DNA from: Streptosporangium sp040640155
Lineage (GTDB): Bacteria; Actinomycetota; Actinomycetes; Streptosporangiales; Streptosporangiaceae
Assembly (NCBI RefSeq): GCF_040640155.1
Contig: NZ_JBFABE010000003.1
Coordinates: 226,639 to 290,638 of the forward strand
Direction of reading: 5' to 3'
DNA length: 64,000 bases
Made by a program: the position numbers and the translations under genes. Positions 9,545-17,395 of the stretch are shown here, piece by piece. The number at the start of each line of letters is the position of its first letter. The stretch's first letter is position 1. The notes under the pieces were generated by a model. That model searched no databases and was not told the DNA's origin. It worked only from the letters and a program-made list of their open reading frames with translations.

Positions 9545-10591
9545 ATGCGTCCTGACACATCCACCCCGCCCGCCCTGTCCGCACCACCCGGTCCACCGGG
9601 TCCTGCCGGTCCGCTGGAGACGCTGGGGCTCACCCCGGCCCAGACGACCCTGTACAACGCGGTCCTGCGCCTGCACCGCGCCACCCGCGCCGACCTCGTC
9701 CAGGCCACCGACGGCTCACCGGAGTCGACCGCCCGCGAGCTGGCCACCCTGGTGCGGCTGGGCGTGGTCGACGAGCAGGGCGGCGAGTACCTCGCCCGTC
9801 ACCCGGCCGCCGCCCTCGGCCACCTGATCGCCGAGAGGCTGGACCGGCTGGCCGCCGAGAGCCGCGGGATCGACCGCGTGCTCGGGTCGATCCGCGGTTT
9901 CATCCACCAGTACGACGCCGGGCACGACTACCAGAGCGGCCGGTTCCCGGTGGAGGCCGTCGGCGGCGCCGACGAGTTCTACGAGAGCGTGATCGGGATG
10001 GCCGTGCAGGCCCCGCCGCTGACGCTGGTGTCGGCCATCCCGGACGGCCGGACGATGAGCGACTTCGCGCACCGCTACGCCGACCAGTGGATCGGCGCCC
10101 AGCACGCGGGTCTGCTCTCCTGCCGGGTCGTGATCCCGGTCCACACGCTGGAGATCCCCGGTCTGCGCGACAAGCTGGACCGGTTCGAGCGGGCCGGCGC
10201 CCAGGTGCGCACCCTCGACGCGGTGCCGAGCTGGTTCCTGGTCGCCGGCGAGGACGCCGCCGGCATGCCGTCCCAGTGGGGCGGCACGCTCGCGGAGAAC
10301 GCCTACAACTTCCACCTGGTCCGGGCTCCCGTCGTGGTCGCCGCGCTCGGCTCGTTCTTCGAGGAGCTGTGGGCCCGCGCGTCCCCGCTGCCCTGGACGT
10401 ACCGCGACGACGTCGTGATCCGGGTGCTGCGCCTGGCCGGTCAGGGCGTCCCGGACGAGACGATCGCCCGGCACCTGGGCGTCTCGGTCCGTACGGTGCG
10501 GGCCCGGTTCGCCGACGCCATGGCCGAACTGGGCGCGCAGTCACGCTTCCAGGCGGGCGTGGAGGCGGCCCGGCGCGGCTGGCTCTCCTAG
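9545..10591 (+). CDS. TrmB-like / LuxR-type transcriptional regulator
   Basis: A 348-residue cytoplasmic regulator. After a Pro-rich start, residues about 18-90 form a TrmB-like winged helix (LTPAQTTLYNAVLRL ... STARELATLVRLGVV). The middle, about 110-270, is the ligand- or signal-handling region found in this actinobacterial group and resembles a phospholipase-D-like fold. The C-terminus, about 290-345, carries a LuxR-type helix-turn-helix (DETIARHLGVSVRTVRARF). The ATG at 9545 was chosen because AGGAG lies 10 bases upstream; an in-frame start 27 bases earlier has none. The targets are unknown; in Streptomyces such genes are often solitary. Confidence 0.85.
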   Translation: MRPDTSTPPALSAPPGPPGPAGPLETLGLTPAQTTLYNAVLRLHRATRADLVQATDGSPESTARELATLVRLGVVDEQGGEYLARHPAAALGHLIAERLDRLAAESRGIDRVLGSIRGFIHQYDAGHDYQSGRFPVEAVGGADEFYESVIGMAVQAPPLTLVSAIPDGRTMSDFAHRYADQWIGAQHAGLLSCRVVIPVHTLEIPGLRDKLDRFERAGAQVRTLDAVPSWFLVAGEDAAGMPSQWGGTLAENAYNFHLVRAPVVVAALGSFFEELWARASPLPWTYRDDVVIRVLRLAGQGVPDETIARHLGVSVRTVRARFADAMAELGAQSRFQAGVEAARRGWLS

Positions 10592-10592
10592 A

Positions 10593-10636
10593 CCTCTCCC
10601 GGGCCTCTCCCGGGCCTCTCCCGCCCCTCTCCCGGG
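10593..10636. repeat. Four 11-bp tandem units (CCTCTCCCGGG)
   Basis: Four contiguous 11-bp units begin immediately after the regulator's stop codon; units 1, 2 and 4 are identical and unit 3 ends GCC. They lie within a 301-bp stretch without a gene (10592-10892), which otherwise holds a GC-rich hairpin and the promoter of the next gene. Confidence 0.85.
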
Positions 10637-10777
10637 CGGAGGACCTCAGGCCCGCCCGTCCCGGGTGCGCGGGCCGTCCTGCCGGTCGGAGCCCGCGGAG
10701 CGTCCGGCCGGCTCTCCCGGGCCCCGGGGTCCCCGGCTCCCCCGCGCCCGGGAGCCGCCCCCGCCGGGACGGGAGCC

Positions 10778-10814
10778 GCCCTGGTCAGGACGGGGCCCGC
10801 GCCCTGACCAGGGC
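10778..10814. terminator. Stem-loop, probable terminator of the regulator gene
   Basis: GCCCTGGTCAGG (10778-10789) pairs perfectly with CCTGACCAGGGC (10803-10814) across a 13-base loop. There is no T-run, which is usual for GC-rich actinomycete terminators. It separates the regulator from the DUF5319 gene. Confidence 0.55.
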
Positions 10815-10880
10815 GGGGTCCGCCCCGCCCGGGAGCGCCGTACTCGTGCAGTTCCATGCCTCTCTGTCACATCCAGGCCA

Positions 10881-10886
10881 TAAGGT
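10881..10886 (+). promoter_or_regulatory. -10 box TAAGGT of a probable leaderless transcript
   Basis: TAAGGT is followed by six bases and the GTG of the DUF5319 gene, so transcription should begin at or next to the start codon. GGTGGGA in the same place could instead act as a weak ribosome binding site. Confidence 0.5.
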
Positions 10887-10892
10887 GGGATC

Positions 10893-11270
10893 GTGCTCGA
10901 CGATGTCCCCCGCGACCCGTTCGCGGATGACCCCGACGACCCGGCGGCGGCGCTGGGCGATCCCGACGACCCCGAGCCGCTCACCACGGACGAGCGCGAC
11001 GAGGCCATGACCGACCTCGCCGACGTGGAGGTCTTCCGCTCGTTGCTGGAGCCGCAGGGCGTGCTCGGCCTGGTGCTCGACTGTCCCGAATGCGGTGAGC
11101 AGCACTACTTCGACTGGGAGCTGCTCCGCGGCAACCTGCGCCAGATGATCGAGAACGGCCAGCCGCAGGTCCACGAACCGGCCTACGAGCCCAACCCCAC
11201 CGACTACGTGAGCTGGGAGTACGCCCGGGGTTACGTGGACGGTGTGATCGACACCGAGGAACACCGCTGA
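10893..11270 (+). CDS. DUF5319 family protein
   Basis: A 125-residue acidic protein of the conserved actinobacterial DUF5319 family (Rv3412 in M. tuberculosis, which occupies the same place beside guaB and the sigD locus). The N-terminal 35 residues are Asp/Pro-rich and probably disordered. The conserved core contains DCPECGEQHYFDW (about residue 67) with a CxxC pair that could bind metal, then YVSWEYARGYVDG near the C-terminus. The start is GTG. The last 40 bases overlap the 3' end of the convergent small anti-sigma-like gene. Its function is not established. Confidence 0.88.
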   Translation: MLDDVPRDPFADDPDDPAAALGDPDDPEPLTTDERDEAMTDLADVEVFRSLLEPQGVLGLVLDCPECGEQHYFDWELLRGNLRQMIENGQPQVHEPAYEPNPTDYVSWEYARGYVDGVIDTEEHR

Positions 11271-11461
11271 TCCACGTCGTCGGCCAGGGCGGCCAGTAGC
11301 GCGATCGCGGCGTCCGGGGTCCTCGAGGTCCTCGGGGTCTGCGGACCGGGGACCGGCGCCCTGCGGGAGAGCGCCTCGATGACGGCCTCGGTCTCGGTCA
11401 CGGCCGGATCCTCGTCCGGCCCGTACCGGCGAGCCGGACGGCGCGGGTGAACCGTTGTCAT
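11231..11461 (-). CDS. Short RsdA-like anti-sigma factor (sigma-binding region only)
   Basis: A 76-residue open frame directly downstream of the SigD-type sigma gene, where M. tuberculosis has rsdA (Rv3413c). Residues about 22-33 (TETEAVIEALSRR) and 49-63 (DAAIALLAALADDVD) reproduce the two helical motifs of the RsdA sigma-D-binding region, in which a LLDALA-type helix is followed by a LLxxWxxDL-type helix. Full-length RsdA continues into a membrane helix and an extracytoplasmic domain; nothing of these is present, so it would be soluble. GGAG lies 11 bases before the ATG. Similarity is by eye and position, so the gene call is moderate. Confidence 0.5.
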   Translation of the reverse strand: MTTVHPRRPARRYGPDEDPAVTETEAVIEALSRRAPVPGPQTPRTSRTPDAAIALLAALADDVDQRCSSVSITPST

Positions 11462-11543
11462 GATCGTTCTCGCTCCGGGTCCTCGCGAGCCCCGTCCCGC
11501 GGTTCGGGTCTCCGCTCGCGGCCCCTGCTCAGCGGCTCCGCGG

Positions 11544-12212
11544 TCAAGCTATCGACTCCAGCTCCGCCATCGCCCGAAGCCTGGCCAGCGCCCTGTGCTG
11601 GGCGACACGAACCGCACCTGGTGACATACCAAGTACATTACCGGTCTCCTCGGCGGAAAGGCCCGACACCACCCGGAGCATGAGCAGTTCCCGCTGGTTG
11701 TCCGGCAGCCTCGACAGCAGCCGGCGGGCGTGCTCGGCCTCGATGTAGCGCACCACCGTCTCCTCCGGCCCGGGCCCCTCGTCGGGCCCGTCCGGAAGGT
11801 CCTGGGTGGGCACGGCGGAACGCACGGAGCTGCGCAGCGCGTCGGCCACCTTGTGGGACGCGATGCCGAAGACGAAGGACGCGAACGGTCGCCCCATGTC
11901 ACGGTAGCGGGGCAGTGCGGACAGCACCGCGATACAGACTTCCTGGGCCACGTCGTCCGCGATGTGATACTGACCGGAGACCCGGCCCAGACGACCACGG
12001 CAGTAACGGACGACCATCGGCCGCAGTTGCGCGATCAGAGCCTCGATCGCGGTGCGATCCCCCTGAACGGCGAGGCTTGTCAGATCCTTGAGATCATCCC
12101 TGTGGGCGACCCCATCGGACCTCGTCGCAAGCCTCACCCCATTTTTGGCGTCGGCGACGCATCCCTCGGTCACGTTAGGCATGATGCCCGCCCCGGTAGT
12201 GCCTGTCGTCAT
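11544..12212 (-). CDS. sigD: ECF sigma factor, SigD type
   Basis: A 222-residue sigma-70 family factor (ECF group). Region 2 spans about residues 55-125 with the -10 recognition helix near FASFVFGIASHKVADALR; region 4 spans about 165-215 with the helix-turn-helix LSAEETGNVLGMSPGAVRVAQHRALARLR. The gene order (DUF5319, anti-sigma candidate, sigma, groEL) matches the sigD locus of mycobacteria, although whiB3 is not between sigma and groEL here. An in-frame ATG at 12182 (MPNVTEG) is an alternative start; neither has a strong ribosome binding site. The AT-rich region upstream should hold the promoter. Confidence 0.85.
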   Translation of the reverse strand: MTTGTTGAGIMPNVTEGCVADAKNGVRLATRSDGVAHRDDLKDLTSLAVQGDRTAIEALIAQLRPMVVRYCRGRLGRVSGQYHIADDVAQEVCIAVLSALPRYRDMGRPFASFVFGIASHKVADALRSSVRSAVPTQDLPDGPDEGPGPEETVVRYIEAEHARRLLSRLPDNQRELLMLRVVSGLSAEETGNVLGMSPGAVRVAQHRALARLRAMAELESIA

Positions 12213-12422
12213 GGCAAACGGCTACGGATTGGTCACATTGATGCGGCGATAACCCCGCGTAATCAAAAGGCGACGATACCGACTACGGTATGTAGGAATA
12301 TTTCCCTCGACCGCCAGAATGCGGCGACTATTGGCAGAAGTATTTTGGATCTTCCAAACCGGAAGACGCCCCGTGACGCTTTGAGGTCGCTTTCGGTTTA
12401 CCACCGGACGGCGGAACACGAA
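12213..12422 (-). promoter_or_regulatory. AT-rich control region of the SigD-type gene
   Basis: About 200 bases with clearly lower GC than the surroundings separate the sigma gene from the groEL terminator. It contains a perfect inverted repeat, ATACCG-N4-CGGTAT (12276-12291), a candidate operator. A 65-codon frame spans the region but is Arg-rich with no ribosome binding site, and I treat it as non-coding. Confidence 0.5.
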
Positions 12423-12454
12423 CGGCCCGCGCCCCCCGGAGGGGACGCGGGCCG
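12423..12454 (-). terminator. Terminator of groES-groEL
   Basis: CGGCCCGCG (12423-12431) pairs with CGCGGGCCG (12446-12454); the loop can extend the stem with CCCC/GGGG. It lies 20 bases beyond the groEL stop. There is no T-run. Confidence 0.6.
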
Positions 12455-12473
12455 CGCGGGAGCGGACGGCGGA

Positions 12474-14096
12474 TCAGTGACCGTGGCCGTGGCCGTGGCC
12501 CTGGCCGCCGGCGGCCGGAGCCTCCTCCTCGGGCTTGTCCACCACGAGCGCCTCGGTCGTCAGCAGCATGCCGGCGATGGAGGCGGCGTTCTGGACGGCC
12601 GAGCGGGTGACCTTGACCGGGTCGATGACACCCTGGGCGATCAGGTCGCCGTACTCGCCGGTGGCGGCGTTGAAGCCCTGGCCGGCGGAGAGCTCGGTGA
12701 CCTTGGCGGTCACGACGTAACCCTCGAGGCCGGCGTTCTCGGCGATCCAGCGGGCCGGCTCGACGAGCGCCTTGCGGACGATCGAGACACCGGTCGCCTC
12801 GTCCCCGGTCAGGCCCAGGTCGTCGAGGGCCTTGGAGACGTGGATGAGCGCGGAGCCACCGCCGGAGACGATGCCCTCCTCGATCGCGGCGCGGGTGGCC
12901 GAGATCGCGTCCTCCAGGCGGTGCTTCTTCTCCTTGAGCTCCACCTCGGTGGCCGCGCCGACCTTGAGCACGCAGACGCCGCCGGAGAGCTTGGCCAGAC
13001 GCTCCTGGAGCTTCTCGCGGTCCCAGTCGGAGTCGGACTGCTCGATGGCGAGCTTGATCTCCTTGACGCGGTCGGCGATCGCCGTGGCCTCGCCGGCACC
13101 GTCGACGACGGTGGTGGAGTCCTTGGTGATCACGACGCGGCGGGCGGTGCCCAGCACCTCGACGCCGACGTGCTCCAGCTTGAGGCCGATCTCCTCGCTG
13201 ACGACCTGGCCACCGGTGAGGATGGCGATGTCCTGCAGCATGGCCTTACGGCGGTCACCGAAGCCGGGCGCCTTGACGGCGACCGAGGTGAAGGTGCCGC
13301 GGATCTTGTTCGTGACCAGGACGGCCAGGGCCTCGCCCTCGACGTCCTCGGCGATGACCAGCAGGGCCTTCTTGGTCTGCGCGATCTTCTCCAGCAGCGG
13401 CAGGAAGTCGGCCACCGAGGAGATCTTGCCCTGGGTGATCAGGATGTAGGGGTCCTCCAGGACCGCTTCCATGCGCTCCTGGTCGGTCACCATGTACGGC
13501 GACAGGTAGCCCTTGTCGAACTGCAGGCCCTCGGTGAACTCCAGCTCCAGGCCCATGGTGTTGGACTCTTCGACGGTGATGACACCGTCCTTGCCCACCT
13601 TGTCGAACGCCTCGGCGATCAGCTCGCCGATCTTGGCGTCCTGCGCGGAGATCGTCGCGACGTGCGCGATCTCCTTCTTGTCCTCGACCGGGCGGGCGGA
13701 CTCGATGAGCCTGTCGCTGACGGTCTTGGCGGCGATGTCGATGCCGCGCTTGAGGGACAGCGGCTGGGCGCCGGCGGCCACGTTGCGCAGGCCCTCGCGG
13801 ACCATGGCCTGGGCCAGGACGGTCGCGGTGGTGGTGCCGTCACCGGCGACGTCGTTGGTCTTGGTCGCCACCTCCTTGGCGAGCTGCGCGCCGAGGTTCT
13901 CGTACGGCGCCTCCAGCTCGACCTCGCGGGCGATGGTCACGCCGTCGTTGGTGATGGTCGGCGCACCGAACTTCTTGTCGATGACGACGTTGCGACCACG
14001 CGGGCCCAGCGTCACCTTGACCGCGTCCGCGAGAGCGTTCACGCCGCGCTCGAGAGCTCGGCGCGCGTCCTCTTCGAACGACAGGATCTTCGGCAT
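12474..14096 (-). CDS. groEL1: Chaperonin GroEL (GroEL1 type)
   Basis: A 540-residue 60-kDa chaperonin that folds proteins together with GroES. Conserved sites are intact: VTLGPRGRNVV near residue 30, the ATP-site loop GDGTTTATVLAQ near 86, and VEEGIV-type helices near 400 (AIEEGIVSGGG). The C-terminus is GQGHGHGHGH instead of a Gly-Met tail. In actinobacteria a His-rich tail marks the GroEL1 copy encoded next to groES; a second groEL is therefore expected elsewhere in the genome. It is 92 bases downstream of groES and shares the CIRCE-controlled promoter. Confidence 0.96.
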   Translation of the reverse strand: MPKILSFEEDARRALERGVNALADAVKVTLGPRGRNVVIDKKFGAPTITNDGVTIAREVELEAPYENLGAQLAKEVATKTNDVAGDGTTTATVLAQAMVREGLRNVAAGAQPLSLKRGIDIAAKTVSDRLIESARPVEDKKEIAHVATISAQDAKIGELIAEAFDKVGKDGVITVEESNTMGLELEFTEGLQFDKGYLSPYMVTDQERMEAVLEDPYILITQGKISSVADFLPLLEKIAQTKKALLVIAEDVEGEALAVLVTNKIRGTFTSVAVKAPGFGDRRKAMLQDIAILTGGQVVSEEIGLKLEHVGVEVLGTARRVVITKDSTTVVDGAGEATAIADRVKEIKLAIEQSDSDWDREKLQERLAKLSGGVCVLKVGAATEVELKEKKHRLEDAISATRAAIEEGIVSGGGSALIHVSKALDDLGLTGDEATGVSIVRKALVEPARWIAENAGLEGYVVTAKVTELSAGQGFNAATGEYGDLIAQGVIDPVKVTRSAVQNAASIAGMLLTTEALVVDKPEEEAPAAGGQGHGHGHGH

Positions 14097-14188
14097 GACA
14101 ATCCTCTCTATAAGTACGTCGGCGCATCAAAGCCCCGGGCGCTGTCGCGACCCGGGGCTCGATACGTCATCTTTTTGTGAAGCGAGAT

Positions 14189-14500
14189 CTACTTCTCGAT
14201 GATGGCGAGCACGTCGCGGGCGGAGAGCACGAGGTACTCCTCGCCGCCGTACTTCACCTCGGTGCCGCCGTACTTGCTGTAGAGGACCACGTCGCCCTCG
14301 TTGACGTCGAGCGGAACACGCTTCGAGCCTGCGTCGTCCCAGTTGCCGGGACCAACCGCGAGGACCTTGCCCTCCTGCGGCTTCTCCTTGGCGGTGTCCG
14401 GGATGACCAGACCGGAAGCGGTGGTCTGCTCGGCCTCAAGCGGCTGGACCACGATGCGGTCGCCGAGCGGCTTAACGGGAACCTTGGTGGCGGTCGTCAC
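14189..14500 (-). CDS. groES: Co-chaperonin GroES
   Basis: A 103-residue lid protein for GroEL. The GTG at 14500 was chosen because GGGGAGG lies just upstream and VKPLGDRIVVQPLEAEQ then falls at the usual place; an in-frame ATG at 14602 would read through the CIRCE element. The mobile loop (TTASGLVIPDTAKEKPQ, about residues 24-40) and YGGEEYLVLSARDVLAIIEK at the end are typical. It is the first gene of the heat-shock operon. Confidence 0.96.
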   Translation of the reverse strand: MTTATKVPVKPLGDRIVVQPLEAEQTTASGLVIPDTAKEKPQEGKVLAVGPGNWDDAGSKRVPLDVNEGDVVLYSKYGGTEVKYGGEEYLVLSARDVLAIIEK

Positions 14501-14589
14501 GTCGGACCTCCCCTTCAGATGTGAACGATCTAGAAGAGGCGACCAGCGGTCTGCCGTCGCGGGTGTCAGACCTGCCTCGTCGCATTGAT

Positions 14590-14616
14590 TTGGCACTCTC
14601 ACGGGGAGAGTGCCAA
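14590..14616. promoter_or_regulatory. CIRCE element (HrcA operator)
   Basis: TTGGCACTC-N9-GAGTGCCAA is a perfect inverted repeat, one transition per arm away from the CIRCE consensus TTAGCACTC-N9-GAGTGCTAA. It lies 90 bases upstream of groES, just beyond the -10 box, so HrcA should repress groES-groEL and release it on heat shock. Confidence 0.95.
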
Positions 14617-14622
14617 TACGGA

Positions 14623-14651
14623 ACAGTATGCAAGGAGGCCTTGACAGTCAA
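14623..14651 (-). promoter_or_regulatory. Vegetative promoter of groES-groEL
   Basis: On the minus strand TTGACT (14646-14651), a 17-bp spacer and TACTGT (14623-14628) form a good sigma-A-type promoter. The predicted start site lies about seven bases further on, at the edge of the CIRCE element. Confidence 0.8.
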
Positions 14652-14729
14652 CACGAAGCGCCCTTCTGCGCTTGGAGCGGAAGACGAACCAGGAGGAAAA
14701 CCCCTCGTGAGGCCCGTGGGGGGAGGCGG

Positions 14730-14735
14730 TAGCGT
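14730..14735 (+). promoter_or_regulatory. -10 box TAGCGT of a probable leaderless transcript
   Basis: TAGCGT is followed by eight bases and the GTG of the methyltransferase gene. The upstream G-rich sequence GGGGGGAGG at 14718-14726 is too distant for a normal ribosome binding site. Confidence 0.4.
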
Positions 14736-14743
14736 CGGCCGGT

Positions 14744-15910
14744 GTGAATCTCGACGCATTCCGGGAACTGCTCACCCCGCGCGGCCAGGAGGCGCTCGCC
14801 GCCGCGGCCGGGACCGCCGGCGACGACCCGGTGGCGGCGGTGACCCGGCTGAGGCGGACCTACGACGCCGACCTGACGTCGGCGGCGCTCACCCAGGCCG
14901 CGCTCAGGGCACGCGCCGCGGAGAAGTTCGGCGCCGACGCCGGCCTGATGTACTTCACCCGGACCGGCCTGGAGCAGGCCACCCGCCGCGAGGTCGCCGA
15001 CCACCGGGCCCGCCGCGTCCCGGCGGGCTCGCGCGTCGCCGACGTCTGCTGCGGCATCGGCGGCGACCTGCTGGCCCTGGCCAGGGCCGGGTGCACGGTC
15101 GAGGCGGTGGACGCCGACCCGCTCACCGCCGCGGTGGCGCGGGCCAACGCGGACGCGCTGGGACTGGGCGACCGGGTCACGGTCCGCGCCGCCGACGCCT
15201 CCGCGCTGGACCCGGCCGGCTTCGACGTGCTGTTCGCCGACCCCGCCCGCCGTACGGCCCGGGGCAGGACCTTCGACCCCATGGGGTACTCCCCGCCCTG
15301 GCCCGCGGTGCTGGAGATGGTCTCCCGAGCCCGGGCCGCCTGCCTGAAGGTCGCCCCCGGCATCCCGTACGATCTCGTGCCCGCCCGCGCCGAGGCCGAG
15401 TGGGTCTCCTGGCGCGGCGACGTCAAGGAGGCGGTGATCTGGTGCGGCGCGCTGGCGGGCACGGTGCCGCGCCGGGCCACGCTGCTGCCGTCCGGCGTCA
15501 CGATGACGCCCGACCCCGCGCTCGGCGCCCCCTCCACCGGCCCGGCCGGCCGCTACATCTACGAGCCCGACGGCGCGGCGATCCGGGCCCACCTGGTCGC
15601 GGAGATCGCCGCCTCGGTCGGCGGGCGCCTGCTCGACCCGCAGATCGCCTACATCACCGCCGACGACGCGGTCGCCACGCCGTGGGCGTCGCGGTACGAG
15701 GTCCACGAGACGCTGCCGTTCTCGCTCAAGCGGCTGAGGGCGGCGCTCCGCGAGCGCGGCACCGGGAACGTGACGATCAAGAAACGCGGTTCCGCGGTGG
15801 ACGTCGACCGGCTCAGGAAAGACCTCCGGCTCTCCGGGGGCGAATCCGCGACGGTCATTCTCACCCGGATCGGGGAGAGGCCGTTCGCCTTCGTGTGCAC
15901 CCCCGGCTGA
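14744..15910 (+). CDS. SAM-dependent methyltransferase with C-terminal THUMP-like domain
   Basis: A 388-residue class I methyltransferase. After a helical N-terminal part (1-85), the SAM-binding motif I is VADVCCGIGGDLL (about residues 98-110), followed by the acidic end of strand 2 (VEAVDADP) and motif IV FADPARR (about 165). The C-terminal region (about 290-385, including KLKR-like FSLKRLRAALRERG and NVTIKKRG) resembles the THUMP-like domain of actinobacterial proteins of this type, which suggests an RNA substrate. The substrate is not known. The gene diverges from groES. Confidence 0.85.
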   Translation: MNLDAFRELLTPRGQEALAAAAGTAGDDPVAAVTRLRRTYDADLTSAALTQAALRARAAEKFGADAGLMYFTRTGLEQATRREVADHRARRVPAGSRVADVCCGIGGDLLALARAGCTVEAVDADPLTAAVARANADALGLGDRVTVRAADASALDPAGFDVLFADPARRTARGRTFDPMGYSPPWPAVLEMVSRARAACLKVAPGIPYDLVPARAEAEWVSWRGDVKEAVIWCGALAGTVPRRATLLPSGVTMTPDPALGAPSTGPAGRYIYEPDGAAIRAHLVAEIAASVGGRLLDPQIAYITADDAVATPWASRYEVHETLPFSLKRLRAALRERGTGNVTIKKRGSAVDVDRLRKDLRLSGGESATVILTRIGERPFAFVCTPG

Positions 15911-16003
15911 CCAGCCAAAATAGTTGATTATTCCAGTCAACCGGCAATTCCCATCTTTTAGTCTCGCCGCTGGAAAACGTCGGCCCAGCGGCTAAGGTTT
16001 CCA

Positions 16004-16023
16004 GGCGGGAGTTCTCTCCCGCC
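16004..16023. terminator. Hairpin between methyltransferase and coiled-coil gene
   Basis: GGCGGGAG and CTCCCGCC form an 8-bp perfect stem with a TTCT loop. It could terminate the methyltransferase mRNA. Alternatively, because TAAGGT (15993-15998) ends six bases before the stem, it may be the 5' end of the next transcript. The rest of 15911-16159 is AT-richer and shows no gene. Confidence 0.5.
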
Positions 16024-16159
16024 CGTGGTTCCATCACGTTCATCAACGTTTGTCGGCACTTCTCGGTATTTATTGGCGTTCACACCGTTCCACATCGTTC
16101 CTCGCAAACTGACCACATACCACCGCGCGGCCGACCGTCGGCGAGTGAAGGAGTTCTCG

Positions 16160-17395
16160 GTGGATCACTCCGACCACGCCCTGCTCCAGGCGGGCAGCCA
16201 GACCGCCATCTCCGACCGGATGCGCGAGCTCCTCGCCCGGGCGGCCCAGGACCACGTCTACGAGCAGCGGACCCAGGGAGCCGTGCTCGACGAGATCCGG
16301 CAGCGCCTGGAGGGCATGGAGTGGCTCCTGCGCGAGGTCAGGGAACGCGAGATCGGCGGGCTGAACGGCACCCTCGAATCCGTCAACGGGCGCCTGGACG
16401 AGATCACCGCCCGGCCGCCCGTCTGGGCCGAGGGCCTGGCACAGCACGTCGAGGCGGTCCGCGACCACGTCGACGCCGTCGGCCGGCGTGTCGACGCGGT
16501 GCGCGACCGCGTCTCGGGCGTCGGGGAGCTGCCGGGCCTGTGGACCGATCTGGGCGCCATGGGCGAGGGCGTGGAGGAGGCCCTCGCCCGCCTGCGCGCG
16601 CTCTCGGACGGCACCCAGGGCGTCGACGAGCAGGTGCGCGCGCTGGCCGAGCACCTGGCCCGGCTCCAGGCCGACATGGGCGTCGCGGCGCACAGGTTCA
16701 CCCGCCTGGACCGGGCGCTGGCCGACCTGGCCCAGCGCACCGGGCGCGTCGAGGCGGGGATGCTGGAGGCGTCGGCGAGCCTCCAGCAGGCCCTGGGCGC
16801 CGCCACCGACCGGATGCTGGCCGCGGTCGGCCAGGTCAACGCCAAGATCGACCAGGTGAGCGGCAGGGTCGATCAGATCGCGCCCAGGATCGACGAGCGG
16901 ACCGCGGCCCTCGAGAACCGGATCGACCGCCTGGACGGCCACCGGACGGCGGCCGGCGGGCGCTTCGACACCCTGGAGGAGCGCCTCGACGACATCGAGG
17001 GCCGGGTCACCGGGCGGATGGACGTCATCGACTCCCGCCTGTCCACCCTGGACGGCCACGCGGAGAAGTCCGCCGAACGCCTGGAGAGCCTGGACGAGCG
17101 CGTCGGCTTCCTGCCGGCGATCCTCGGCCTGGACGTGCTCATCGGCGCCCAGGCCACCGAGCAGCGGGAGCGCTTCGACGCCCTGGACGAGCGCGCCAGG
17201 CGCGCCGAGGCCGCGCTGACCCCGCTGGTCGAGATGGTCCGCGCCCGCCCCGACCGCGCCCAGCTCTCGGCGGTGCTGAGCGAGACCGTGGAGCCCGCGC
17301 ACGCCGACCTGACCCGCCGCCTGGGCGCCCTGGAGGAGACCATGCTGGCGCTGGCCGAGGCTTTACTGCGCCCGGTGAGAACCGACAAGGGCTGA
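16160..17395 (+). CDS. Long coiled-coil protein of unknown function
   Basis: A 411-residue protein with no signal peptide or membrane helix. GTG at 16160 was chosen because AAGGAG lies six bases upstream; in-frame ATGs further up have no ribosome binding site. After about 40 residues nearly the whole chain is heptad-like, with repeated motifs such as VDAVGRRVDAVRDRV, VSGRVDQIAPRIDERTAALENRIDRLD and RLDDIEGRVTGRMDVIDSRLSTLDG. It should form an extended rod, perhaps scaffold-like. I do not recognise a named family. The stop overlaps the end of the convergent MarR gene by 33 bases. Confidence 0.8.
   Translation: MDHSDHALLQAGSQTAISDRMRELLARAAQDHVYEQRTQGAVLDEIRQRLEGMEWLLREVREREIGGLNGTLESVNGRLDEITARPPVWAEGLAQHVEAVRDHVDAVGRRVDAVRDRVSGVGELPGLWTDLGAMGEGVEEALARLRALSDGTQGVDEQVRALAEHLARLQADMGVAAHRFTRLDRALADLAQRTGRVEAGMLEASASLQQALGAATDRMLAAVGQVNAKIDQVSGRVDQIAPRIDERTAALENRIDRLDGHRTAAGGRFDTLEERLDDIEGRVTGRMDVIDSRLSTLDGHAEKSAERLESLDERVGFLPAILGLDVLIGAQATEQRERFDALDERARRAEAALTPLVEMVRARPDRAQLSAVLSETVEPAHADLTRRLGALEETMLALAEALLRPVRTDKG

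Noticed and set aside
12222..12419. 65-residue frame upstream of the SigD-type gene
   Set aside because: AT-rich, no ribosome binding site, no similarity; fits better as the promoter region.
14189..14602. Longer GroES starting at the upstream ATG
   Set aside because: It would translate the CIRCE-proximal leader; the GTG at 14500 has a ribosome binding site and the normal length.
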